From positions 186,001-250,000 of the forward strand of contig JACAEM010000034.1 of assembly GCA_013388855.1 (NCBI GenBank): 64,000 nt of DNA, written 5' to 3'. The position numbers were made by a program, and so were the translations under genes. The notes below the pieces were generated by a model. It saw nothing but the letters and a program-made list of their open reading frames with translations, had not been told where the DNA came from and ran no database searches. The stretch's first letter is position 1, and each line of letters begins with the position of its first letter. This document shows, in pieces, positions 45,264-54,139 of this stretch. The DNA is from Chloroflexota bacterium. GTDB taxonomy: Bacteria > Chloroflexota > Anaerolineae > Anaerolineales > Villigracilaceae.

Positions 45264-47377
45264 TCTTTTTGCGGCGCGGTGACGATATTTTCCGTCGCCG
45301 CGCCTTCCTTGGGGTAGGTGATGCGCGGGTGATGTGTGCCGCGCAGGATGGTGACAAACGCTTCGGTAATAATGCTGAGGTCGCGCAAGGTCAGTTGTGT
45401 GTTGTCGAGCTGACCCTGTTTCTGAGCAATCTCGATGGTGGAGAGCACGAGTTTTCGAAGCGCCTCTTCGGTCTGCGGACGTTCGGCGCGGGCACGTGCC
45501 TCGGAACCGTCCGCCAGCATGAGCAGGGCGGTCTCGCGCGAACGCGGGCGTGGACCCGGATAGCGAAACTTTTCGATATCCACCTTAGTCGGGTCGCCGT
45601 TCGCCATTTCGAGCGCCTGATTGTACTGATAACGTGTGATCATCGTGCCGTGATGTTCGAGAATGAAATCGTCGATGCGGCGCGGCAACTTGTGTTTGCG
45701 CGCCAGCACCACCCCGTCCGGGACGTGCGCGATGATGGCAGCGGCGGCATCCGCCGGATCGATGTCCTCGTGCGTATTCATCTGTCCCTGCGGCTGGTTC
45801 TCGATAAAGAACATCGGGTTCAGTGATTTGCCCACATCGTGGAACAATGCCCCGACGCGCGTGAGTAACGCGTCCGCGCCGATCAGTTCGGCGGCTTGTT
45901 CGGCAAGGTTCGCCACCTGCAGACTATGCTGGTATGTCCCCGGCGCGTGCCGCAGGAAAAATTGCAGTAACGGGAAATCGGGGCGTGAAATCTCGATCAA
46001 TTGCAACGCAGTCGTCAATCCCAGGCTTTGCGCCAGGAAATATTGCAACAACAACGCGATGCTCGAGGATGCCAGCCCGCTGAAGACGGCCGCGCCTGTG
46101 AGCTGGAGCAGGGCAACGCCGTCCGTCTGCGTGAAAGGCAGGCGGAACGCGATCAGCATGGCAATGCCCGCCCCCGCAATCGCCATGCCGGAGCGGAAGA
46201 ACGTCCACACACGGCGCGCGGAGCCCAGTACCAGCACCCCGGTCAGAGAGGAGGCGAGAAAATATGGAGTAAGGTCGAGCGCGTTCGGCATGGCATATGG
46301 AACGAGCAGGGAAATCACCAGCGAGAACACGATCCCCGCCTCCACGCCGAACAGGGTGGCGATCAAAAGCCCAACAGCGGGCAGGGGAAACGCGTATGGC
46401 AGGACGGTCCGGTTTGGGATGGTGAGGCGCGCGCCAACGATGAAAACAATGAAAACGAGCGCAATCACAACGAGACTGCGCGCTTCGAACAGGAACTGCA
46501 GCCGCCGCCGTGAAAAATACAGGACCACATACCCGGCCATCATGACCACCAGCGCGCCCGCGCCGGCGTAGTCCTGCCAGGGATCGGCCTCTTCGATCAA
46601 CCCAAATTTCTGCAACGCTTCGATCTGTGCGGCGGTCAAAACCTGCCCGCGCAGGACGATGATCTCGCCCGCCTTATATCCCTCCGTGACCGGCTCCACC
46701 GCCTCCCGCGCGGACCGTCTGGCGGCTTCTGTTAATTCCTCGCTATACACGCTGTTGGCGGTGACGTATGCCGTCACTAATTCCGAGACAATGGCGGCCT
46801 GTTCCTCGTTCAACGACAGGCTGACGAACGACGGAACCAGCCGCCGGGCGGATTCGACATCCTGGTCACGGATCGTGCGTCGCATCACCTGCTCGAGCAC
46901 ACTCAGCGATTCCTGCTGGATGATGTCCCAGCGTGCAGGGGTCAGGGCGATAATTTTTTCGATGGTCTCCGATTTCAGGGTGATATCGTTCAACGCGGCG
47001 AGGTCGGAAATCTTTTGCTCGGGTGTGGAATTTTCGTCATCACGGACGAGGGCGATGTATTGCAGGGAGGCGCGCAAACGCTCCATTTGACGGCGGGCAA
47101 TCGAAGGGTCGGGGGAACCGTAAACCGGCGCGACGGCATTCTCAGCCATACGCTGAGCCTCCTCCGTCCGCACAGTGCTGTCGTACTCAAGGTCGTACGG
47201 AGCCTGGTACTCGTTCGGGGAAACCTCCCCCACCCGCAGGGAGACCACTGTCGGGTTTAACAGGAACGGCAGAACCAAAGCCCCATAGGAAATGATACTC
47301 ACGAGGACAAGCAGGATAATCTGAAGCGTGCGGATGCGCGCTGGCGTGGGTCGGTGCCGCGCAGGTACGATCCCCAT
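45260..47377 (-). CDS. pgpH: 7TM-HD phosphohydrolase, PgpH-like c-di-AMP phosphodiesterase
   Basis: 705 residues. One N-terminal helix (LQIILLVLVSIISYGALVLPFLL), an extracellular domain of about 220 residues (7TMR-HDED), seven helices (about 285-475) and a cytosolic HD domain with FLRHAPGTYQHSLQVANLAEQAA and VGALFHDVGKSLNPMFF. PgpH enzymes hydrolyse cyclic di-AMP to pApA. phoH, which often precedes pgpH, is absent here; yqeY lies upstream. Confidence 0.92.
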   Translation of the reverse strand: MGIVPARHRPTPARIRTLQIILLVLVSIISYGALVLPFLLNPTVVSLRVGEVSPNEYQAPYDLEYDSTVRTEEAQRMAENAVAPVYGSPDPSIARRQMERLRASLQYIALVRDDENSTPEQKISDLAALNDITLKSETIEKIIALTPARWDIIQQESLSVLEQVMRRTIRDQDVESARRLVPSFVSLSLNEEQAAIVSELVTAYVTANSVYSEELTEAARRSAREAVEPVTEGYKAGEIIVLRGQVLTAAQIEALQKFGLIEEADPWQDYAGAGALVVMMAGYVVLYFSRRRLQFLFEARSLVVIALVFIVFIVGARLTIPNRTVLPYAFPLPAVGLLIATLFGVEAGIVFSLVISLLVPYAMPNALDLTPYFLASSLTGVLVLGSARRVWTFFRSGMAIAGAGIAMLIAFRLPFTQTDGVALLQLTGAAVFSGLASSSIALLLQYFLAQSLGLTTALQLIEISRPDFPLLQFFLRHAPGTYQHSLQVANLAEQAAELIGADALLTRVGALFHDVGKSLNPMFFIENQPQGQMNTHEDIDPADAAAAIIAHVPDGVVLARKHKLPRRIDDFILEHHGTMITRYQYNQALEMANGDPTKVDIEKFRYPGPRPRSRETALLMLADGSEARARAERPQTEEALRKLVLSTIEIAQKQGQLDNTQLTLRDLSIITEAFVTILRGTHHPRITYPKEGAATENIVTAPQKE

Positions 47378-47484
47378 ATTAGTTCGACAGAATTAGCCGC
47401 GGATACAAAGAGGGATGACGAAGAATCTTTGAAATCTCCACAGGCTCAATGTTTTCCACGGTACATGCGGTTTCACACATGAAA

Positions 47485-47934
47485 CTACTTCGGCTGGAGC
47501 AGTTCCCGCACGGTCGCGCTGACCATGTCATTCGGGGCACGGCCGGCAACCTTTGCCATGACGATCTTCATTACCTTGCCCATGTCGCCCGGACCCGCCG
47601 CCCCGGTCTCGGCGATGGCAGTTTGTACAAGGGCACGCAGTTCATCGGCAGGAATGGCTTTGGGCAGGAAGGCTTCGAGTACCCTGATCTCGGATTCGTT
47701 GGCTTCGATCAGGTCAGCGCGGTTGGCTTTTTTCGCCTCCTCCAGGGCTTCGCGGCGGTTCTTGACCTCCTTTTGGAGGAGGTTCGTAACCGCCAGATCG
47801 TCAAGTTCGACGCGTTTATCCACCTCCGCCTGCTTGATGGAGGCAAGCGCCATGCGCACCGTTCGTTTGCGGACCTCATCTCCGCTTTTCATGGCTTCTT
47901 TCATGGATTCGTTCAGTTGAGTTTTGATGTTCAT
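47485..47934 (-). CDS. yqeY: GatB/YqeY domain protein
   Basis: 149 residues. MNIKTQLNESMKEAMKSGDEVRKRTVRMALASIKQAEVDKR and the C-terminal VSATVRELL match YqeY, a stand-alone version of the GatB tail domain. Members may bind tRNA; function is not settled. No Shine-Dalgarno sequence; a -10 box ends 7 nt before the ATG. The 107 nt between its stop and the pgpH start hold no recognisable gene. Confidence 0.9.
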   Translation of the reverse strand: MNIKTQLNESMKEAMKSGDEVRKRTVRMALASIKQAEVDKRVELDDLAVTNLLQKEVKNRREALEEAKKANRADLIEANESEIRVLEAFLPKAIPADELRALVQTAIAETGAAGPGDMGKVMKIVMAKVAGRAPNDMVSATVRELLQPK

Positions 47935-47941
47935 GACGAGG

Positions 47942-47947
47942 ATTATA
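47942..47947 (-). promoter_or_regulatory. -10 box of yqeY, leaderless type
   Basis: TATAAT on the minus strand, 7 nt before the ATG at 47934. No convincing -35 element. Confidence 0.6.
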
Positions 47948-47987
47948 CTAGAGTTGAGAGAGGGAAAATATCAGGTTTTCGTTCAGG

Positions 47988-49589
47988 TCAACACTCGTAC
48001 CTCGTCACCCTGTTTCTGCCCAGTCCCTTGGATCTGTACAGGGCTTTATCGGCGGCTTGCAGGATGGATTCTCCCGTCATCCCGTGTTGTGGAAAAGTCG
48101 CCACGCCCGCCGAAAAAGTGACCGAGAATTTCATCCCTTCATATTCCACCGCATATTCTGAAAAGGATTGCCGCCACATCTCGGCGCGTTCGTATCCAAT
48201 CTCAAGCGAAGCGCCGGGCATGAGGATGACAAACTCCTCCCCGCCATACCGGCAGACCACATCGCCCTTTCGCGTGCGTTCCACAAGGAAATTTGCCATG
48301 GATTGCAGGACCACGTCGCCGCACTTGTGTCCATACGTATCATTGAAGACCTTGAAATTATCCACGTCAAGGATCACCACAGAGACAGGCGTATGTTCCC
48401 GCTCGGCGCGGGCGACCTCCTTGTCCAGAAATTCCGCCAGGTAACGGCGGTTATACACGTTCGTCAGTGGGTCGCGGATCGCCAGTTCCAATAGTTGCGC
48501 CCGCAGGATCTCGTTCTCCTGCAGTTTTTCCTTGAGGTCATTTTCCAATCGTTTATGTTCGGTGATATCATGTGCGACGATGATGCGTCCCTCCAGTTTG
48601 TTGAACTGATTGTACAGGGCGGAGACGACCAGTTCGAGCATGCGCGGCGGATCGCCGGGGATTTGGATTTCCTCATGGGTCTCGTTCGAGATCAGGAAGC
48701 GGTTGATCAACTGAGGCCATTTGCGGAACACATCCAGCGGGTCTTTTCCGACGATATCCTCCAGGTTCCTGCCCAGCATTCGCTGGGCGGTGGAATTTGC
48801 ATCCAGTACCCGGTCGTGCGCGTCGACCACGAATACCATCTCAGGGATATACTCCAGCACCTTGTGCCGCGCAATGGGAACGAGGTCGAATAGATGCAGA
48901 CCAAAGACCCCTCCACTGATCAGGAAGGCAGAAACCGTGAACGAGATCGGCGTCAGGTCGACCGAGGCGGAGAAAGAATGAATGAACACCGGCGCGAATT
49001 GGTAAAAGATGTTAACCAGCAACGGAATCAGGACCGCCCCGATCAGGAGGAATAACTGTCTGCGATAAATGCTCCGGTATTGAATGAAACGCCAGATCAA
49101 CAACCCCATCCCAACGAGATTTAATGTATACGCCTGAATCAGCCCGACCAGATACCAGGGACCGCGCTCGATGACCAGAGGTCCGCCGCTTTCGGAAACC
49201 GGGCGGACGGAGGAATAATAAAAATGAAACCAGTCATTGGAAAACAGGAAAACCAGCGCCACGGTTGGAATGACGAACAGGAGCGCCCCAGTAAACACAT
49301 TCAGCCATTTGTCAAGTTGTGTATATCGAACCGTGAAAAGAAGCCAGAATACCGGAACGGTCAGAATGCCGATATTCTCTATTTTCAGCCAGAAATATTT
49401 CACTTCAATATTCCCCGAGATCGTGATCATGGCATAACTGAACGCCCAGACCGCCAATCCAACCAGCATCCAGATCATGGGAGTACGTCCCTGCGCCGGT
49501 TGTCTGCGACTCAACAGGACCGCAATCGCAAAAGCAATGATTGCATTCAAAATCAGAATGACCGAAAAAACGATCCACTGTGTACTCAA
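47988..49589 (-). CDS. Membrane diguanylate cyclase (7TM-PAS-GGDEF)
   Basis: 533 residues. Seven hydrophobic helices over residues 5-235 (the 7TM sensor found in some histidine kinases), a PAS domain (about 243-345, VFVVDAHDRVLDANSTAQRMLGR), a short coiled coil (345-370) and a GGDEF domain. The active loop is GGEEF (449-453), so cyclic di-GMP synthesis is expected, and the RKGD I-site (440-443) five residues before it predicts product inhibition. The start must be TTG 49589 because a stop lies 7 codons upstream and there is no ATG before the first helix. Confidence 0.9.
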   Translation of the reverse strand: MSTQWIVFSVILILNAIIAFAIAVLLSRRQPAQGRTPMIWMLVGLAVWAFSYAMITISGNIEVKYFWLKIENIGILTVPVFWLLFTVRYTQLDKWLNVFTGALLFVIPTVALVFLFSNDWFHFYYSSVRPVSESGGPLVIERGPWYLVGLIQAYTLNLVGMGLLIWRFIQYRSIYRRQLFLLIGAVLIPLLVNIFYQFAPVFIHSFSASVDLTPISFTVSAFLISGGVFGLHLFDLVPIARHKVLEYIPEMVFVVDAHDRVLDANSTAQRMLGRNLEDIVGKDPLDVFRKWPQLINRFLISNETHEEIQIPGDPPRMLELVVSALYNQFNKLEGRIIVAHDITEHKRLENDLKEKLQENEILRAQLLELAIRDPLTNVYNRRYLAEFLDKEVARAEREHTPVSVVILDVDNFKVFNDTYGHKCGDVVLQSMANFLVERTRKGDVVCRYGGEEFVILMPGASLEIGYERAEMWRQSFSEYAVEYEGMKFSVTFSAGVATFPQHGMTGESILQAADKALYRSKGLGRNRVTRYEC

Positions 49590-49681
49590 GGAACAACCGC
49601 CTGTTCTTTACAAAAAATCGACGGGTTCCCCCGTCGGTCGAATTGTACTATGCAGGTGATGAAACCTGCCGCAAAAACGAA

Positions 49682-49707
49682 CATGGGCGAGGTTCCTCCC
49701 GCCCATG
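49682..49707 (-). terminator. Rho-independent terminator of hutI
   Basis: Arms CATGGGCG (49682-49689) and CGCCCATG (49700-49707) plus an inner AGG/CCT pair. On the minus strand it follows the hutI stop by 9 nt and is followed by TTCGTTTTT. Confidence 0.8.
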
Positions 49708-49716
49708 CAAAATGAT

Positions 49717-50991
49717 TTATGCCGTCCGGTAATATCCCACATCCACCGAATAGACCTGTCCGCGCTTGATGACCTGCTTGACAAGGTTCGTCCCATAGCG
49801 GTAGCCGAGATGGCGGTAATCCGGCACGGAGAGGATGAGCATATCCGCCTGTTTGCCGACTTCGATGGAACCAATGGTATCGGCGCGGCGGATGGCATGC
49901 GCGGAATTGATCGTCGCGGCAGCGATGGCCTCGGCAGGAGTCAACTTCATCGTGCGGCATGCCAGGGCAATGACGAACTGCATCGATTCGTTCCAGGTGG
50001 TGCCTGGGTTGCAATCGGTAGCGAGGGCGAAAATACCATCCGCATCGATGATCTTGCGAGCAGGCGTATAGTGATATTCAGCAAGTCCGAAGGGCGTGCA
50101 GGGCAATGAAACTGCGACGGTATTCGATTTGCCCAACGCGGCGATGTCGGCATCGGATGTCTTCACCAGATGATCGGCGGATGCCGCGCCCAACTCGGCG
50201 GCAAGCGCCGCGCCGCCGAGATTATCGAACTCGTCAGCGTGGATCTTGAGCGGGAATCCCAGCGACCCAGCCCGGGTTAGAATCTGACGCGACTGTTCCA
50301 GGTTAAAGGCTTTGTTCTCGCAGAAGACATCCACAAACGGCAGGGGGCGGCGCGGTGCGTGCGTTTCCCACCACTCTTTGAGCATTGGCAGCATCGTCTC
50401 ACACACGAGGTCGGTATAACCCTGCGGATCGTCTTTGAATTCGGGCGCAATGGCATGTGCGCCAAGGAACGTGGGAATGATCTCAATCGGCGTTTCGTCG
50501 TCAACGGTGAGCAGGGCTTTGAGCAGGCGCAATTCAGTTGCGGTCTGCAAACCGTACCCTGTTTTGGCTTCGACGGTGGTGGTGCCGTGTGCAAACATGC
50601 GCAGGAGGCGCGGACGGGTCTGCGCGATAAGCGATTCGATGGAGGCGGTTCGCGTCGCGCGGACCGTGGAGAGGATCCCGCCGCCCTCGGCCAGAATCTC
50701 AAGATAAGGCTTGCCCGCCATTTTCATTTCGAACTCATTTGCCCTATCTCCCGCCCAAATGACGTGCGTGTGCGGGTCAACGAACCCCGGCATGACCACA
50801 CATCGGTTGGCGTCGAGGGTGGGTTCGTTGGGATAGGAAGCGCGTAACTCGGTGGATGTGCCGACCGCGACGATCTTTTCATCGCGAACCACGACCGCGC
50901 CGTCTTCGATGATACCGAGCGTACCCAGGGCATGACCGCGCTGTGGTCCGCCCGCGAGGGTGAGGAGTTGGGAGGAGGAGTGGATGAGCAT
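49717..50991 (-). CDS. hutI: Imidazolonepropionase
   Basis: 424 residues. Amidohydrolase fold with the metal motif VDPHTHVIWAGDRANEF, AKTGYGL, HADEFDNLGGAALAAELGA and ATDCNPGT, all diagnostic of HutI, which opens the ring of imidazolone propionate in histidine degradation. No hutH, hutU or hutG is in the window, so it appears as an orphan. ATG 50991 has no clear Shine-Dalgarno sequence. Confidence 0.93.
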   Translation of the reverse strand: MLIHSSSQLLTLAGGPQRGHALGTLGIIEDGAVVVRDEKIVAVGTSTELRASYPNEPTLDANRCVVMPGFVDPHTHVIWAGDRANEFEMKMAGKPYLEILAEGGGILSTVRATRTASIESLIAQTRPRLLRMFAHGTTTVEAKTGYGLQTATELRLLKALLTVDDETPIEIIPTFLGAHAIAPEFKDDPQGYTDLVCETMLPMLKEWWETHAPRRPLPFVDVFCENKAFNLEQSRQILTRAGSLGFPLKIHADEFDNLGGAALAAELGAASADHLVKTSDADIAALGKSNTVAVSLPCTPFGLAEYHYTPARKIIDADGIFALATDCNPGTTWNESMQFVIALACRTMKLTPAEAIAAATINSAHAIRRADTIGSIEVGKQADMLILSVPDYRHLGYRYGTNLVKQVIKRGQVYSVDVGYYRTA

Positions 50992-51327
50992 GGGAGGTTC
51001 CGGTTTTCAGTGATAAGTGATCAGCAAGAAGTAAGGCAATTTAACCACAGATACAACTTAAAAGGCACAACGTAACCTTGACAAATATTTCGTTTCAACT
51101 TGCAGTCATATTTGCGCTACGACCATCCTCCTCAGTGACGAGACCGACTCCGATCTGACCATCCTCTTTGACCTGCAGGTGGTGGAGAGCCTGGCATTGT
51201 CATGCCGAGCAAAGCATTTCCGCCCATGAAAACCGACTCCCCGGCTACTCAGGGTGGCATAATATGCGGCTGCTTTTGGGAATTTGCCCGTTGGGATATT
51301 GATTTCAACTTGTTTTTGCCGGGAGCA
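50992..51327. other. Gene-free stretch with degraded-looking sequence
   Basis: 336 bp between the FGGY kinase stop and hutI. It includes AACCACAGATACAACTTA (about 51042-51059), resembling the dispersed AC-rich repeats, and a plus-strand fragment (about 51113-51227) that reads as LLSDETDSDLTILFDLQVV, open for about 40 codons without a start. The fragment was not recognised and may be a gene remnant. No promoter of good quality was seen. Confidence 0.4.
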
Positions 51328-52899
51328 TCAGCCGTTCATCCGCTTATAAACGGGAGCCATTTGCTTATAAATCTGCGCGAAAATCCCGAAGCGCTCATTA
51401 TACAATTTGCTGTTCGCAGACTGAGGTTGATACACCCGCCTGATCTCCACCAATTTGGGTACATCATCAAAATTGATTCTTTTCATTCCGACCGCCGCGA
51501 TCCATGCCGCGCCGCGTGCGTTGGCATAGACGGGGTCGGCAACCTGCCGGACTTCCACATTCAATACATCGGCAAAAATTTGACACCACACATCGGATTG
51601 TGCCCCGCCGCCGACGATGTTGATCCTTTTCACGTTTTGCCCCAGGAATCTTTCGACCGGTTTCATCAACCAGCGTGTGTTAAACGCGACCCCTTCCAAA
51701 AAGGCGCGGATGATGTCCTCGCGTGTGTTATGCAAGGATAAGTTATACAGGCCAGCACGGACAGTCTTATCGTCCACGGGCGCGCGCTCACCCCAAATCC
51801 ACGGAGTATAAATCACACCGTTTGCCCCGGCAGGGACGCGCTCTGCGATCTGGTCGAGCACCTTGAAAATATCCGGGACGGCGGCTTCCTGCAACAATTC
51901 ATCCTTGTGATACAGGATGTTGTCACGCAAGTAGGTCAGGTTTCCACCGGCTGTGGCTTGCAACGCAGTCAGCAGATAACGTCCCGGCACGGCGCAAGGA
52001 ACCGAAGCCAGCGAAGCCAGTACATCCGTTTTCTTGAAAGGCACATGCGCCGCCATCCACGAAGACGTTCCGATGTATACATGCGGGGCATAGTCATCCA
52101 CCGCGCCAGAGCCAATCGCCGCCGCCGTGTTATCAATCGAGCCTGCCACCACGCGAACATCCTTCGATAAGCCCAACGCGTCCGCCACCTCCGCTTTGAG
52201 TGTGCCAATCACTTCGGAGCATTTCACAATCTCAGGCAGTTTGGAGGCGTCGAGTCCCAGCGTGGCAATCAACCCATCGTGATAATGAATCGCATCCGGG
52301 TTGCGATTGTCCGTCACCCACGAAGTCAGGATCGAGTCAAAGGTGGCGACAAAACGTCCTGTAAGGCGCAGATTGAGATAATCCAGCACGTTCAAAAATT
52401 TATACGTTTGGGCATAAAGTTCGGGGCGCGTATCCCGAATAAAAAGCATATGACCGGCAGGGTCTTTGCCAGTCATGGACGGCATTCCGCCGGTCAGGCG
52501 CACAAAGCGCAGCACTTTATCAACAGACGCGCCGTCAATGTTGAACAACCCTCCGAGTTGTTTCTTGAGATGAGGTGCGCCGCGCATATCCATCCACAGG
52601 ATGCAATTGCCGAGCGCCTTGCCATCTGGATCAACAGGAACTGTTCCTTCGCCCTGCGTGGAACAACAGATCGCTTCAACGCTTCGACCCGCATCCGGTT
52701 CGCGTTTCAGAAGCCTCCCCGCCGCTGACAGAAACGCCACCCACCATTCATCGGGCGACTGTTCCGCACCGCCGTCAGGCGTGATCAACAATTGGACCGG
52801 TTCCATCTCCCATCCCACAACCTTCCCGCTGACGGTGATCAACGCTGTTTTCATGCCGGAGGTGCCAAGGTCAACCGCAAGGATGAGAGGTTCTGTCAT
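51328..52899 (-). CDS. FGGY-family carbohydrate kinase
   Basis: 523 residues. ASKHA fold: LILAVDLGTSGMKTALI (phosphate-1), CILWMDMRG, GSIDNTAAAIGSGA and the C-terminal FGGY signature region INIVGGGAQSDVWCQIFADVLNVEV. Most like xylulokinase-type members, but the substrate is not evident; xylB proper is at 57035. It is the last gene of the tight operon aldolase-aminotransferase-MFS-kinase (18-29 nt gaps) controlled by the divergent TetR. It probably phosphorylates the sugar or polyol that the aldolase then cleaves. GAGG lies 8 nt before the ATG. Confidence 0.85.
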   Translation of the reverse strand: MTEPLILAVDLGTSGMKTALITVSGKVVGWEMEPVQLLITPDGGAEQSPDEWWVAFLSAAGRLLKREPDAGRSVEAICCSTQGEGTVPVDPDGKALGNCILWMDMRGAPHLKKQLGGLFNIDGASVDKVLRFVRLTGGMPSMTGKDPAGHMLFIRDTRPELYAQTYKFLNVLDYLNLRLTGRFVATFDSILTSWVTDNRNPDAIHYHDGLIATLGLDASKLPEIVKCSEVIGTLKAEVADALGLSKDVRVVAGSIDNTAAAIGSGAVDDYAPHVYIGTSSWMAAHVPFKKTDVLASLASVPCAVPGRYLLTALQATAGGNLTYLRDNILYHKDELLQEAAVPDIFKVLDQIAERVPAGANGVIYTPWIWGERAPVDDKTVRAGLYNLSLHNTREDIIRAFLEGVAFNTRWLMKPVERFLGQNVKRINIVGGGAQSDVWCQIFADVLNVEVRQVADPVYANARGAAWIAAVGMKRINFDDVPKLVEIRRVYQPQSANSKLYNERFGIFAQIYKQMAPVYKRMNG

Positions 52900-52917
52900 T
52901 TAAGAGCCTCTTTTCGT

Positions 52918-54120
52918 TTAGACATGCTGCGGGTCTTTCATCTGGGTGACTAAACCTGCACTAACAATCAAAAGCGCCAATGCTAGGATGAGCGAAGGAG
53001 TGAAGGACCCATCGCTGGACTTCATCGCTTCCATGATGTAGACGAAAACGACTGCACCTTGGCCGAAGAGTTGAATCAAGCCGTTGGAAGTTCCCTCCGG
53101 TGTGGGGCGCGTGATCTCCGCCGCATACTGCATCCCGATGGGCATGGCGCTGACGAGGAAGAATCCCAACAGGACCGCAGAGCCGAACAACACTATGCTG
53201 GAACGGGCAAATGTCAGACCCAGCAAACCGGGAACGGCACCCACGAACGCGAGCATCAGAAAACGCTGACGCTTCTGTTGTTTATCCGAAAGCGACGGCA
53301 GGACAATGGCTCCAATCAACCCACCGACGATCATCAACGCTCCGAGTGTTCCTGCATCGTTCGGCGTAAATCCGCGCGGACGAATGATGGCTTCGACCCA
53401 GGTCGTCACCCCGTTGAAAATTCCCAGTCCGATGAATGATGCGATCAGGTAGAACCAAAACGGTTTGATGGTGAAGGCATGTTTCAAGCCGTCCAACATC
53501 AAGGCACGTGTCTCCTGCCCGGGCGGGCATGGGGGGGTGGGTGGCGCTTCGCGCGCCAGCAGGATGAACAAGACCGATGAGAAAGCGGCGAGGCCACCAA
53601 AAAGCAGTTGCACCTCCGCAATAGACATGCTCTCGACCAGAATCGGAGTCAATACCATGCCCAGGGCTGTGCCGACCAGGTTCGCCAACGTAACCATGCC
53701 CACCATCGTAGCGCGGACATCCACCGGGAACCACTTTGCAGGAACAGTAGTCCATGCGTTGAGCAGGAAGGGCTGGGATATTGCAATGCCAATTGTGCTC
53801 CACAATACGAGGGTGTAGTCGCTCCCGGCAAAGCCGCGCAACAAACCGAAGATGCCCATCAGCGCTGCGCCGATTCCTACTGCGATTCGGAACCCGTAGG
53901 TATCTATCACCCACGAGACTGGGATGGAAAGCGGGATGAACGCAATCATGAAGGTCATCGCAAATAGACCGATTTGCAAGTCACTCACACCGTAAAATTC
54001 CGCCGCGGGTCCCGTGATTGGCGCGTAGGTAATCCACAACATCTGGATGGTCAGGTTGATGAACATGAATACAGTCAAAACCACCCAGCGATACCCATAG
54101 ACTTTGTATTGTTCACTCAT
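52918..54120 (-). CDS. MFS transporter of the TetR-controlled operon
   Basis: 400 residues, twelve helices. VVLTVFMFINLTIQMLWITYAPI opens helix 1; the loop after helix 2 reads SWVIDTYGFRIAVGIGAALMG. The pattern resembles the FLVCR/sugar-alcohol-like group of MFS permeases. The start is ATG 54120, the first before helix 1. Gaps of 19 and 18 nt to its neighbours show it belongs with the aminotransferase and kinase, so it probably imports their substrate. Confidence 0.82.
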   Translation of the reverse strand: MSEQYKVYGYRWVVLTVFMFINLTIQMLWITYAPITGPAAEFYGVSDLQIGLFAMTFMIAFIPLSIPVSWVIDTYGFRIAVGIGAALMGIFGLLRGFAGSDYTLVLWSTIGIAISQPFLLNAWTTVPAKWFPVDVRATMVGMVTLANLVGTALGMVLTPILVESMSIAEVQLLFGGLAAFSSVLFILLAREAPPTPPCPPGQETRALMLDGLKHAFTIKPFWFYLIASFIGLGIFNGVTTWVEAIIRPRGFTPNDAGTLGALMIVGGLIGAIVLPSLSDKQQKRQRFLMLAFVGAVPGLLGLTFARSSIVLFGSAVLLGFFLVSAMPIGMQYAAEITRPTPEGTSNGLIQLFGQGAVVFVYIMEAMKSSDGSFTPSLILALALLIVSAGLVTQMKDPQHV

Positions 54121-54139
54121 ATGGTTTCTCTTTGACGCC

